The notes below the pieces were generated by a model. The model saw only the letters and a list, made by a program, of their open reading frames with translations, ran no database searches and was not told where the DNA came from. This document shows, piece after piece, positions 31,601 through 42,340 of a DNA stretch of 64,000 nucleotides. Numbering within the stretch: the stretch's first letter is position 1; each line of letters starts with the position of its first letter. A program made the position numbers and the translations under genes. The stretch covers positions 558,001-622,000 of the forward strand of contig JAHLKG010000018.1 of the NCBI GenBank assembly GCA_025526995.1, written 5' to 3'. The DNA comes from Powellomyces hirtus. Lineage: Eukaryota; Chytridiomycota; Chytridiomycetes; Spizellomycetales; Powellomycetaceae.

Positions 31601-32665
31601 GGGGACGTGCCAGCAGTTCTGGATTTGCAGGGGCACTGTCTTCCCCTCTGTGTTGATCACCCATGTGTGAAGCGTTCCATGCCCCACAGCTTCCAATGTG
31701 TGATTGTCTGCCATCTCAATGGCGACAGGAGACATCTTCTCATAGTCCTCAAACAGCTCTCTGCGGCCAGTCATGTGCTGAGAGGCTCCTGAGTCCAAAA
31801 TCCAAGTGTTGGATGTCAGGGATGGCATCTGAGTTCCAATGGTGGTGAAAGCAAAGCCTCCAGGCGTCTGTTGAGTCGAGTTGGCCTGGTTTAGGCCCTT
31901 CTTCTCGTCTGCTGCCCTCTTGTGGCATTCCTTCTTGATGTGGCCCTTCTTGTTGCAGTAGTGACAGACTGCCTCCTTCTTCCAATCTGGCTTTCCCCCA
32001 GCCTTGTTGGTCTTCTGAGCATTCCCTTTGGTGTCAGCTTGTGTGAAGAAGGCTTTTGCTGCCTTTCCAGAGTTCTTCTTTCCATCTGCACGCCTCATTT
32101 CCTCCTGCAACAGCCTGGATGTCACAAAAGCCAAGTCCAGCTTCTCACTGGTCGACTCCAGAGTCATCACAAGGGTGTCAAAGGCTTCTGGAAGGGAAGA
32201 GAGCAAGGAGAACACATGGTCCTCCTCAGAAACGGGAGCTCCAATGGCTGCAAGTTCCTGGGTCATCCTCTTGATCTTGTTGATGTGGATGGTCATGGAA
32301 TCAGTTGGGTCCATTGTCACAGTGAGGAACCGACGTCTCAGGAAGTGTCTGTTGGCAACCCCCTTCTTCTCATGCACCTCCCTCAGCTTTTCCCATGCTT
32401 CAAGGGCGGATTCAGCCTCATGAACATGCATCAATTGCTCATCATTCAAAGACATGATCAGCAGAGCCAGAGCTCTCTCATCTCGACGTATCCAGTCGTC
32501 TGATGCTGTGTTGGTGGCCTTGGCAGTTCCTGAGCCGTCCTTGATGTCAATGGCATCCCAAAGTCCCTTCTCAATCAACAGCATCTTCATTTTCAACTTC
32601 CAAAGGTGAAAGTTCTCCCCAGTGAACCTCTCAATGGACACTCGGCTGTCAGAGTCGCCAGCCAT
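28613..32665 (-). pseudogene. Z1 Gag-Pol polyprotein with one nonsense codon
   Basis: Same 1351-codon frame as F6 from ATG 32665 to stop 28613, interrupted only by TGA at 30824-30826, where other copies have TGG after integrase residues DK(R/H)F. Diagnostic changes: DSDSRVSIERF and IKDGSG in Gag, LFEDYEKM, GHFNIADIG and SNLIRDHF in integrase. Knuckle, protease DSGAS, DDE residues and YVDD are present on either side of the stop. The same TGA occurs in Z2 and in the piece 47174-50216, so it predates their duplication or was spread by conversion. Confidence 0.92.
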
Positions 32666-32944
32666 CTTGTGCAAAGAGTGTGGCAAAATGGGATAGTCCC
32701 GGTGTTCAACCGCAAGTGGTCAGAACCTGCTCCAGAAAATCCACTCCAGTCCAGTCCAGTCCAGACAATAGCTCGTTTGATGGTCAGACGCAGGTGTCCT
32801 ATGCCTGCTATCTAGGCTTCTCGAGTGCTCAAACAGTTCTCCAAGTCCTCAGCAGCACCAGTGATAGGCACAGTGACGTGTTTCCCAGATAGGGATAGAG
32901 GTGGAGTCAGTAATGTTCAGACAGCTGTGTCAGGGCTCATAACC

Positions 32945-33445
32945 TGTTGAGACGTCTTGACATCTACAAACAGGAACTCAGCATACCAGATAGGTTGCTA
33001 GGTTGTTGTCAAGACTTGCAGAGGGTCTGAAGGTGCTTCCCAAGGTAGGGAAGGTCGCCTGTAGTGTTTGGCAGAGTGTACTAGACAAGTAGAGTGTGTT
33101 GGACTGTTATTATATTGGTTGGGGATGCCCAGAGGGCGTCCTTTAATAACAATTTGGATCATAGTACATGTGTAGTGACAATCTAACTGTGCCCTAGCTT
33201 GGCCAAGACGGCCCTGGCCTGGCCTAGTATTGTTCCCAATCACAGGGTGTCTTTTTTGCCTTTTCTTGGCGCTTCTATCAGCGCTCCAGACGTGTTCTAG
33301 GCCTTCCCAGGCCCTCGCCAGCTATTCTGGATCGTTCTAGACCATTCTGGACCATTCCAGACCATTCTAGACACAAGTGGATGTCCTCCCACATGTCCCG
33401 TGTGCTCTAAGTCCTCCCAGAGGCGCCCACAGGTAGATTCCAACA
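32945..33445 (-). repeat. Copia-A LTR 10 (5' LTR of Z1)
   Basis: 501-bp type. Primer-binding site follows on the sense strand (32931-32944). Right flank is GTCTC of the interrupted host copy. Confidence 0.95.
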
Positions 33446-36209
33446 GTCTCATGGGACCAAACTTGGCAACAGGAGCAAACGTCTCCTGATAGTCCAATCC
33501 CTCTCTCTGAGAGAATCCCTTGGCAACAAGTCTTGCCTTGTATCTGTCAAGCTCTCCTGTGTCCTTCAGCTTTCGTTTGAAGACCCACTTGCATCCAATA
33601 GCTTTTCTGCCCGTTGGCAGATCCACAAGTTGCCATGTCCCATTCTTGGCAAGAGCATCCATCTCTTCCTGAGCAGCCTGACGCCATTGTGAAGCATCTG
33701 GCATGGTCTGGCTCTCCTTGTAGCTTGTGGGCTTGTTTAAGACAAAGGAGACAGCATAGGCAACTGCAGCAACGTTTGCAGCGTTGCTTGAAGCCTTCCA
33801 CCACTCTCCTGGCGGCTTCCTGAGTCTTTTGGGGGTTGGAGAAGGCTCTGCAGCACTCTCATAGTCAGAGGACGGCTCAGGGGTCCGTTCCCTCATGTTC
33901 TCCTCTCCTTCTGACATGGCTGTGTCCTCAGAGTCGTCACTGACATCCTGCAGCTCGTCACTGACATCCTGCAGCTCGTCACTGACATCCTGCAGCTTCA
34001 TTTCAGGCCCAATTCCCACTTCCAGGCTCTCAGCAGGCACTTGAGGCATCTGAGCAGACTGGAGGGATGGAATAAAGCTCTTCTCATCGAATTTGACACT
34101 TCTGGAGAACAGGATCTTCTTAGTCTGTATGTCCATAAGCCGGTATTCCTTGCTGTGGGAGCTATACCCCAGCATGATGCACTTGACGGCAGCATCATCC
34201 AGCTTCTGGCGCTTGTTGGGTTGAATGTAGGCATAGGCAATGCATCCAAACGTCCTCAAATGTCCCAGAGATGGTGGGATACCATGGAACATCTCATAAG
34301 GCGTCTTGGGGCATGCAACAGTGGAAGATCTGTTCCTCAGATAGACTGCTGTCATGATTGCTTCTCCCCAGAAACGCTTGTCCAAGCCTGACTGCTTCAA
34401 CAAACATCTCCCCATCTCCACAAGGGTACGGTTGGCTCGTTCAGCAACACCATTTTGCTGTGGAGTATTTACTGAACTCCTCTGATGCTGTGTGCCCTTC
34501 TCCTTGAAGTGGTCCCTTAGCAAGTTGCTCATGTACTCGCCTCCTGGGTCGGATCTGACAGCTTTGATCTGCTTTCCATGTAGGGGGACGAGTGCTGCTT
34601 CCAGCTCCTGATAGTGCCTAGCAACTTCTCCCTTGGTCTTCATAAGGCAAACATGGAAATATCTCGTCTTGTCATCAATGAATGTGACAAAATAGCGATA
34701 TCCAGTGATTGTGGGTGGTTCAACTGGTCCCCAGACATCTGTGTGGATCAATCCCAGCTTCTCTGATGCTCTGGAGGCCTGTGCCTTGGGGAATGGCGCT
34801 CTGCTTGCTTTGCTGAGTGCACAAGTGTCACAAATGCTCAAGCTCCCACTAGTTTGAACGCCCTTGGCAAGCTTGGTGAGCCTTCCAATGTCTGCAACGT
34901 TCAAATGCCCGAGTCTCTGATGCCATAGGGACAAGTCCTGACTTGCTGTGTCCCTTCCAACATTGTGGGCAATCCCAGCATTTGCCTGCCCATGTGTTGT
35001 CTCGAATGTGTAGACAAATTGGTTCTCTTTGGCAAGGAAAGCCGTCCCATCCTTTGCAATGATCCAAGCAGCCTGTGGTCCCATTTCAAAACAAGCTCCA
35101 GCTTTGGCAAGGCGAGCCAGTGATAGGAGGTTCTTGGTCATCTTGGGGACGTGCCAGCAGTTCTGGATTTGCAGGGGCACTGTCTTCCCCTCTGTGTTGA
35201 TCACCCATGTGTGAAGCGTTCCATGCCCCACAGCTTTCAATGTGTGATTGTCTGCCATCTCAATGGCGACAGGAGACATCTTCTCATAGTCCCCAAACAG
35301 CTCTCTGCGGCCAGTCATGTGCTGAGAGGCTCCTGAGTCCAAAATCCAAGTGTTGGATGTCAGGAATGGCATCTGAGTTCCAATGGTGGTGAAAGCAAAG
35401 CCTCCAGGCGTCTGTTGAGTCGAGTTGGCCTGGTTTAGGCCCTTCTTCTCGTCTGCTGCCCTCTTGTGGCATTCCTTCTTGATGTGGCCCTTCTTGTTGC
35501 AGTAGTGACAGACTGCCTCCTTCTTCCAATCTGGCTTTCCTCCAGCCTTGTTGGTCTTCTGAGCATTCCCTTTGGTGTCAGCTTGTGTGAAGAAGGCTTT
35601 TGCTGCCTTTCCAGAGTTCTTCTTTCCATCTGCACGCCTCATTTCCTCCTGCAACAGCCTGGATGTCACAAAAGCCAAGTCCAGCTTCTCACTGGTCGAC
35701 TCCAGAGTCATCACAAGGGTGTCAAAGGCTTCTGGAAGGGAAGAGAGCAAGGAGAACACATGGTCCTCCTCAGAAACGGGAGCTCCGATGGCTGCAAGTT
35801 CCTGGGTCATCCTCTTGATCTTGTTGATGTGGATGGTCATGGAATCAGTTGGGTCCATTGTCACAGTGAGGAACCGACGTCTCAGGAAGTGTCTGTTGGC
35901 AACCCCCTTCTTCTCATGCACCTCCCTCAGCTTTTCCCATGCTTCAAGGGCGGATTCAGCCTCATGAACATGCATCAATTGCTCATCATTCAAAGACATG
36001 ATCAGCAGAGCCAGAGCTCTCTCATCTCGACGTATCCAGTCGTCTGATGCTGTGTTGGTGGCCTTGGCAGTTCCAGAGCCTTCTTTGATGTCAATGGCAT
36101 CCCAAAGTCCCTTCTCAATCAACAGCATCTTCATTTTCAACTTCCAAAGGTGAAAGTTCTCCCCAGTGGACCTCTCCATGGACACTCGGATGTCAGAGTC
36201 CCCAGCCAT
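33446..36209 (-). pseudogene. Outer element 5' half, copy 1: Gag to RT start
   Basis: ATG at 36209. The frame is open through Gag, CCHC, protease, integrase with its DDE residues and the first RT segments up to P3 (33446), then runs on into LTR 10. Diagnostic residues: DSDIRVSMERSTGENF, TLKAVGHG, AAWIIAKDG, RNRSSTV. Near 35955 it carries two bases typical of Z (GATTCAGCCTCATGAACATG), whereas the otherwise matching copy at 36989 has the F6-type bases, a sign of gene conversion. Confidence 0.92.
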
Positions 36210-36488
36210 CTTGTGCAAAGAGTGTGGCAAAATGGGATAGTCCCGGTGTTCAACCGCAAGTAGTCAGAACCTGCTCCAGAAAATCCACTCCAGTCCAGTC
36301 CAGTCCAGACAATAGCTCGTTCGATGGTCGGACGCAGGTGTCCTATGCCTGCTATCTAGGCTTCTCGAGTGCTCAAACAGTTCTCCAAGTCCTCAGCAGT
36401 ACCAGTGATAAGCACAGTGACGCGTTTCCCAGATAGGGATAGAGGTGGAGTCAGTAATGTTCAGACAGCTGTGTCAGGGCTCATAACC

Positions 36489-36988
36489 TGTTGAGATGTC
36501 TTGACATCTACAAACAGGAACTCAGCATACCAGATAGGTTGCTAGGTTGTTGTCAAAACTTGCAGAGGGTCTGAAGGTGCTTCCCAAGGTAGGGAAGGTC
36601 GCCTGTGGTGTTTGGCAGAGTGTACTAGACAAGTAGAGTGTGTTGGACTGTTATTATATTGGTTGGGGATGCCCAGAGGGCGTCCTTTTATAACAATTTG
36701 GATCATAGTACATGTGTAGTGACAATCTAACTGTGCCCTAGCTTGGCCAAGACGGCCCTGGCCTGGCCTAGTATTGTTCCCAATCACAGGGTGTCTTTTT
36801 GCCTTTTCTTGGCGCTTCTATCAGCGCTCCAGACGTGTTCTAGGCCTTCCCAGGCCCTCTCCAGCTATTCTGGATCGTTCTAGACCATTCTGGACCATTC
36901 CAGACCATTCTAGACACAAGTGGATGTCCTCCCACATGTCCCGTGTGCTCTAAGTCCTCCCAGAGGCGCCCACAGGTAGATTCCAACA
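36489..36988 (-). repeat. Copia-A LTR 11
   Basis: 500 bp with private variants GAGATG at its left end and TCAAAACTTGC, shared only with LTR 12. The following P3-S piece is joined to it through GTCTC. Confidence 0.95.
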
Positions 36989-39752
36989 GTCTCATGGGAC
37001 CAAACTTGGCAACAGGAGCAAACGTCTCCTGATAGTCCAATCCCTCTCTCTGAGAGAATCCCTTGGCAACAAGTCTTGCCTTGTATCTGTCAAGCTCTCC
37101 TGTGTCCTTCAGCTTTCGTTTGAAGACCCACTTGCATCCAATAGCTTTTCTGCCCGTTGGCAGATCCACAAGTTGCCATGTCCCATTCTTGGCAAGAGCA
37201 TCCATCTCTTCCTGAGCAGCCTGACGCCATTGTGAAGCATCTGGCATGGTCTGGCTCTCCTTGTAGCTTGTGGGCTTGTTTAAGACAAAGGAGACAGCAT
37301 AGGCAACTGCAGCAACGTTTGCAGCGTTGCTTGAAGCCTTCCACCACTCTCCTGGCGGCTTCCTGAGTCTTTTGGGGGTTGGAGAAGGCTCTGCAGCACT
37401 CTCATAGTCAGAGGACGGCTCAGGGGTCCGTTCCCTCATGTTCTCCTCTCCTTCTGACATGGCTGTGTCCTCAGAGTCGTCACTGACATCCTGCAGCTCG
37501 TCACTGACATCCTGCAGCTCGTCACTGACATCCTGCAGCTTCATTTCAGGCCCAATTCCCACTTCCAGGCTCTCAGCAGGCACTTGAGGCATCTGAGCAG
37601 ACTGGAGGGATGGAATAAAGCTCTTCTCATCGAATTTGACACTTCTGGAGAACAGGATCTTCTTAGTCTGTATGTCCATAAGCCGGTATTCCTTGCTGTG
37701 GGAGCTATACCCCAGCATGATGCACTTGACGGCAGCATCATCCAGCTTCTGGCGCTTGTTGGGTTGAATGTAGGCATAGGCAATGCATCCAAACGTCCTC
37801 AAATGTCCCAGAGATGGTGGGATACCATGGAACATCTCATAAGGCGTCTTGGGGCATGCAACAGTGGAAGATCTGTTCCTCAGATAGACTGCTGTCATGA
37901 TTGCTTCTCCCCAGAAACGCTTGTCCAAGCCTGACTGCTTCAACAAACATCTCCCCATCTCCACAAGGGTACGGTTGGCTCGTTCAGCAACACCATTTTG
38001 CTGTGGAGTATTTACTGAACTCCTCTGATGCTGTGTGCCCTTCTCCTTGAAGTGGTCCCTTAGCAAGTTGCTCATGTACTCGCCTCCTGGGTCGGATCTG
38101 ACAGCTTTGATCTGCTTTCCATGTAGGGGGACGAGTGCTGCTTCCAGCTCCTGATAGTGCCTAGCAACTTCTCCCTTGGTCTTCATAAGGCAAACATGGA
38201 AATATCTCGTCTTGTCATCAATGAATGTGACAAAATAGCGATATCCAGTGATTGTGGGTGGTTCAACTGGTCCCCAGACATCTGTGTGGATCAATCCCAG
38301 CTTCTCTGATGCTCTGGAGGCCTGTGCCTTGGGGAATGGCGCTCTGCTTGCTTTGCTGAGTGCACAAGTGTCACAAATGCTCAAGCTCCCACTAGTTTGA
38401 ACGCCCTTGGCAAGCTTGGTGAGCCTTCCAATGTCTGCAACGTTCAAATGCCCGAGTCTCTGATGCCATAGGGACAAGTCCTGACTTGCTGTGTCCCTTC
38501 CAACATTGTGGGCAATCCCAGCATTTGCCTGCCCATGTGTTGTCTCGAATGTGTAGACAAATTGGTTCTCTTTGGCAAGGAAAGCCGTCCCATCCTTTGC
38601 AATGATCCAAGCAGCCTGTGGTCCCATTTCAAAACAAGCTCCAGCTTTGGCAAGGCGAGCCAGTGATAGGAGGTTCTTGGTCATCTTGGGGACGTGCCAG
38701 CAGTTCTGGATTTGCAGGGGCACTGTCTTCCCCTCTGTGTTGATCACCCATGTGTGAAGCGTTCCATGCCCCACAGCTTTCAATGTGTGATTGTCTGCCA
38801 TCTCAATGGCGACAGGAGACATCTTCTCATAGTCCCCAAACAGCTCTCTGCGGCCAGTCATGTGCTGAGAGGCTCCTGAGTCCAAAATCCAAGTGTTGGA
38901 TGTCAGGAATGGCATCTGAGTTCCAATGGTGGTGAAAGCAAAGCCTCCAGGCGTCTGTTGAGTCGAGTTGGCCTGGTTTAGGCCCTTCTTCTCGTCTGCT
39001 GCCCTCTTGTGGCATTCCTTCTTGATGTGGCCCTTCTTGTTGCAGTAGTGACAGACTGCCTCCTTCTTCCAATCTGGCTTTCCTCCAGCCTTGTTGGTCT
39101 TCTGAGCATTCCCTTTGGTGTCAGCTTGTGTGAAGAAGGCTTTTGCTGCCTTTCCAGAGTTCTTCTTTCCATCTGCACGCCTCATTTCCTCCTGCAACAG
39201 CCTGGATGTCACAAAAGCCAAGTCCAGCTTCTCACTGGTCGACTCCAGAGTCATCACAAGGGTGTCAAAGGCTTCTGGAAGGGAAGAGAGCAAGGAGAAC
39301 ACATGGTCCTCCTCAGAAACGGGAGCTCCGATGGCTGCAAGTTCCTGGGTCATCCTCTTGATCTTGTTGATGTGGATGGTCATGGAATCAGTTGGGTCCA
39401 TTGTCACAGTGAGGAACCGACGTCTCAGGAAGTGTCTGTTGGCAACCCCCTTCTTCTCATGCACCTCCCTCAGCTTTTCCCATGCTTCAAGGGCGGATTC
39501 GGCCTCATGGACATGCATCAATTGCTCATCATTCAAAGACATGATCAGCAGAGCCAGAGCTCTCTCATCTCGACGTATCCAGTCGTCTGATGCTGTGTTG
39601 GTGGCCTTGGCAGTTCCAGAGCCTTCTTTGATGTCAATGGCATCCCAAAGTCCCTTCTCAATCAACAGCATCTTCATTTTCAACTTCCAAAGGTGAAAGT
39701 TCTCCCCAGTGGACCTCTCCATGGACACTCGGATGTCAGAGTCCCCAGCCAT
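36989..39752 (-). pseudogene. Outer element 5' half, copy 2
   Basis: Tandem duplicate of 33446-36209 within a 3543-bp unit (P3-S plus LTR). ATG at 39752, open to P3. It differs from copy 1 by only a few bases that I can see, including two near 39500. Content: Gag, CCHC, protease, integrase, RT start; no RT core. Confidence 0.92.
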
Positions 39753-40031
39753 CTTGTGCAAAGAGTGTGGCAAAATGGGATAGTCCCGGTGTTCAACCGC
39801 AAGTAGTCAGAACCTGCTCCAGAAAATCCACTCCAGTCCAGTCCAGTCCAGACAATAGCTCGTTCGATGGTCGGACGCAGGTGTCCTATGCCTGCTATCT
39901 AGGCTTCTCGAGTGCTCAAACAGTTCTCCAAGTCCTCAGCAGTACCAGTGATAAGCACAGTGACGCGTTTCCCAGATAGGGATAGAGGTGGAGTCAGTAA
40001 TGTTCAGACAGCTGTGTCAGGGCTCATAACC

Positions 40032-40531
40032 TGTTGAGATGTCTTGACATCTACAAACAGGAACTCAGCATACCAGATAGGTTGCTAGGTTGTTGTCAAA
40101 ACTTGCAGAGGGTCTGAAGGTGCTTCCCAAGGTAGGGAAGGTCGCCTGTGGTGTTTGGCAGAGTGTACTAGACAAGTAGAGTGTGTTGGACTGTTATTAT
40201 ATTGGTTGGGGATGCCCAGAGGGCGTCCTTTTATAACAATTTGGATCATAGTACATGTGTAGTGACAATCTAACTGTGCCCTAGCTTGGCCAAGACGGCC
40301 CTGGCCTGGCCTAGTATTGTTCCCAATCACAGGGTGTCTTTTTGCCTTTTCTTGGCGCTTCTATCAGCGCTCCAGACGTGTTCTAGGCCTTCCCAGGCCC
40401 TCTCCAGCTATTCTGGATCGTTCTAGACCATTCTGGACCATTCCAGACCATTCTAGACACAAGTGGATGTCCTCCCACATGTCCCGTGTGCTCTAAGTCC
40501 TCCCAGAGGCGCCCACAGGTAGATTCCAACA
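40032..40531 (-). repeat. Copia-A LTR 12 (shared)
   Basis: 500 bp, same GAGATG and TCAAAACTTGC variants as LTR 11. It is 5' LTR for the unit on its left and 3' LTR for the one on its right. Confidence 0.95.
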
Positions 40532-40538
40532 CTCCCAC

Positions 40539-41832
40539 TCACGAAACATGTTTTGTGATCCCACAGGCGTCCCTCAGTTTCAAGAACTGATCCCTAGCCA
40601 GTGGTTTTGTCAAGATGTCTGCAACCATGTCCTGAGTCGAGAGATACTCTAATGCAATCTCCAAGCGTCCTAGTGCTTCTCTGATAAAGTGGTACCTCAC
40701 TTCAATGTGTTTGGTGCTGGCATGCAATGTCGGGTTCTTAGCAAGAGCAATGGCACCCTGGTTGTCCTCAAAGAGCATTGTGGGTCCATCCTGCTTGAAT
40801 CCGAGCTCCCCTGCAAGCAGACGAAGCCAAACAGCTTCCTTGGTGCACTGGGCTAGTGCCATGTACTCTGCTTCCGTGCTTGAAAGAGCTACAGTGGTCT
40901 GCCGCTTGGATTGCCAGGTGATAGGCCCGTTGAACATGAAGATGAATCCAGTGGTTGATCTCCTTGTGTCCAAACATCCAGCATAGTCGGAATCCGAGTA
41001 TCCAACCAGCTTCCTAGGCTCAGAGACATTCTCTTTGCCTCCCAGAAGGATTCCAAGTTCGCTTGTGCCCTTCAGGTATCTGATGATCCGCTTGGCAGCA
41101 CTCCAATGCTCCTTTCCAGGCTTTGCAAGGTACTTGGACACGATTCCAACTACAGCAGCAATGTCAGGGCGTGTTCCTAGCATGGCATAGATCAAACTGC
41201 CCATTGCATTCCTGTATGGCACAGAGCTCATCTCCAGCTTGTCCGTCTCGTTCTGAGGTGCCATGTTGTTTCTGAGTTGCAGTCCATGTTCCATAGGCGT
41301 GGCATGAACCTTGGCATCTCCCATGTTGAATTTCAAAAGAACCTCTTCAACATACTTCTTCTGAGACAACCAGATGGTGCGGGTGCTTCTGCTCCGTCTG
41401 ATGTGAATCCCAAGGAAGTAATTCAGCTCTCCAAGGTCTGTCATCTCAAAAGCTTGCCTCAGCTCCTTCTTGACATCTCCCAGCTGTTCCTTGCTTGATG
41501 AGGCCACAATGAGGTCGTCCACATAGATCAGAATGTACTCTGTTGTCCCATTCTGACTCCTGTAGTACATGCAAGGCTCTGCAGTCGACTGCACAAAGCC
41601 CATAGACTTCAGTTTGTGGTCTATCTTGTGGTTGAAGCGCCTTGCTGATTGCTTGAGGCCGTAGAGGGGTCTCCCAAGCTTGCAGACCCGTCCTGGATGC
41701 TTGGAATCCTCAAAGCCCTCCGGTTGGCGCATGTAGATCACATAGTCCAGATCCCCTTGCAAGAATGCTGTCTTCACGTCCATCTGATGTGCCTCCAAGT
41801 CGTCTGTGGCAATGATGGAGAACAGCAGTCTC
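40539..41832 (-). pseudogene. Outer element of composite 2, 3' half: RT core and RNase H
   Basis: Same allele type as 25009-26302 and 26811-28104 (LLKF, GLQLRNN, DKLEM, AVVG), with a base difference seen near 41297. Open from P3 to the stop at 40539; YVDD and RNase H motifs intact; no start. Confidence 0.92.
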
Positions 41833-42333
41833 TGTTGAGACGTCTTGACATCTACAAACAGGAACTCAGCATACCAGATAGGTTGCTAGGTTGTTGTCAA
41901 GACTTGCAGAGGGTCTGAAGGTGCTTCCCAAGGTAGGGAAGGTCGCCTGTAGTGTTTGGCAGAGTGTACTAGACAAGTAGAGTGTGTTGGACTGTTATTA
42001 TATTGGTTGGGGATGCCCAGAGGGCGTCCTTTAATAACAATTTGGATCATAGTACATGTGTAGTGACAATCTAACTGTGCCCTAGCTTGGCCAAGACGGC
42101 CCTGGCCTGGCCTAGTATTGTTCCCAATCACAGGGTGTCTTTTTTGCCTTTTCTTGGCGCTTCTATCAGCGCTCCAGACGTGTTCTAGGCCTTCCCAGGC
42201 CCTCTCCAGCTATTCTGGATCGTTCTAGACCATTCTGGACCATTCCAGACCATTCTAGACACAAGTGGATGTCCTCCCACATGTCCCGTGTGCTCTAAGT
42301 CCTCCCAGAGGCGCCCACAGGTAGATTCCAACA
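41833..42333 (-). repeat. Copia-A LTR 13 (3' LTR of Z2)
   Basis: 501-bp type with TATTAAAG. Confidence 0.95.
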
Positions 42334-42340
42334 CTCCCAC

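Larger units (their letters stand above)
28105..33445 (-). mobile_element. Inner element Z1: full length, inserted at P3
   Basis: 5341 bp: 3' LTR 28105-28605, interior 28606-32944, 5' LTR 32945-33445, both LTRs of the 501-bp type. Flanked by GTCTC at 28100-28104 and 33446-33450, a 5-bp target duplication as expected for copia integration, in the RT of another Copia-A. Same orientation as its host element. Confidence 0.93.
24502..40531 (-). mobile_element. Nested composite 1, with both outer halves duplicated
   Basis: Order: LTR 7, E-P3 (25002-26302), LTR 8, E-P3 (26804-28104), LTR 9, whole interior (28606-32944), LTR 10, P3-S (33446-36488), LTR 11, P3-S (36989-40031), LTR 12. Each E-P3 piece ends with GTCTC and each P3-S piece starts with GTCTC. 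The simple nested form of composite 2 is therefore present with one extra 1802-bp unit (E-P3 plus LTR) and one extra 3543-bp unit (P3-S plus LTR): 10185 + 1802 + 3543 = 15530, the distance from 24502 to 40031. Confidence 0.88.

Noticed and set aside
31922..32503. Repeated 193-codon open frames opposite Gag (here and at 9741, 17124, 23479, 35466, 39009, 45650, 49194)
   Set aside because: Antisense shadows of the conserved Gag frame: they occur wherever the Gag segment occurs, have no family motif, and vary with Gag codon changes.
24502..40531. Three independent insertions, each into P3 of the previous copy
   Set aside because: Possible from the GTCTC flanks, but LTR types 8 and 11 do not pair, so duplication by LTR recombination is preferred. 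Not fully excluded.
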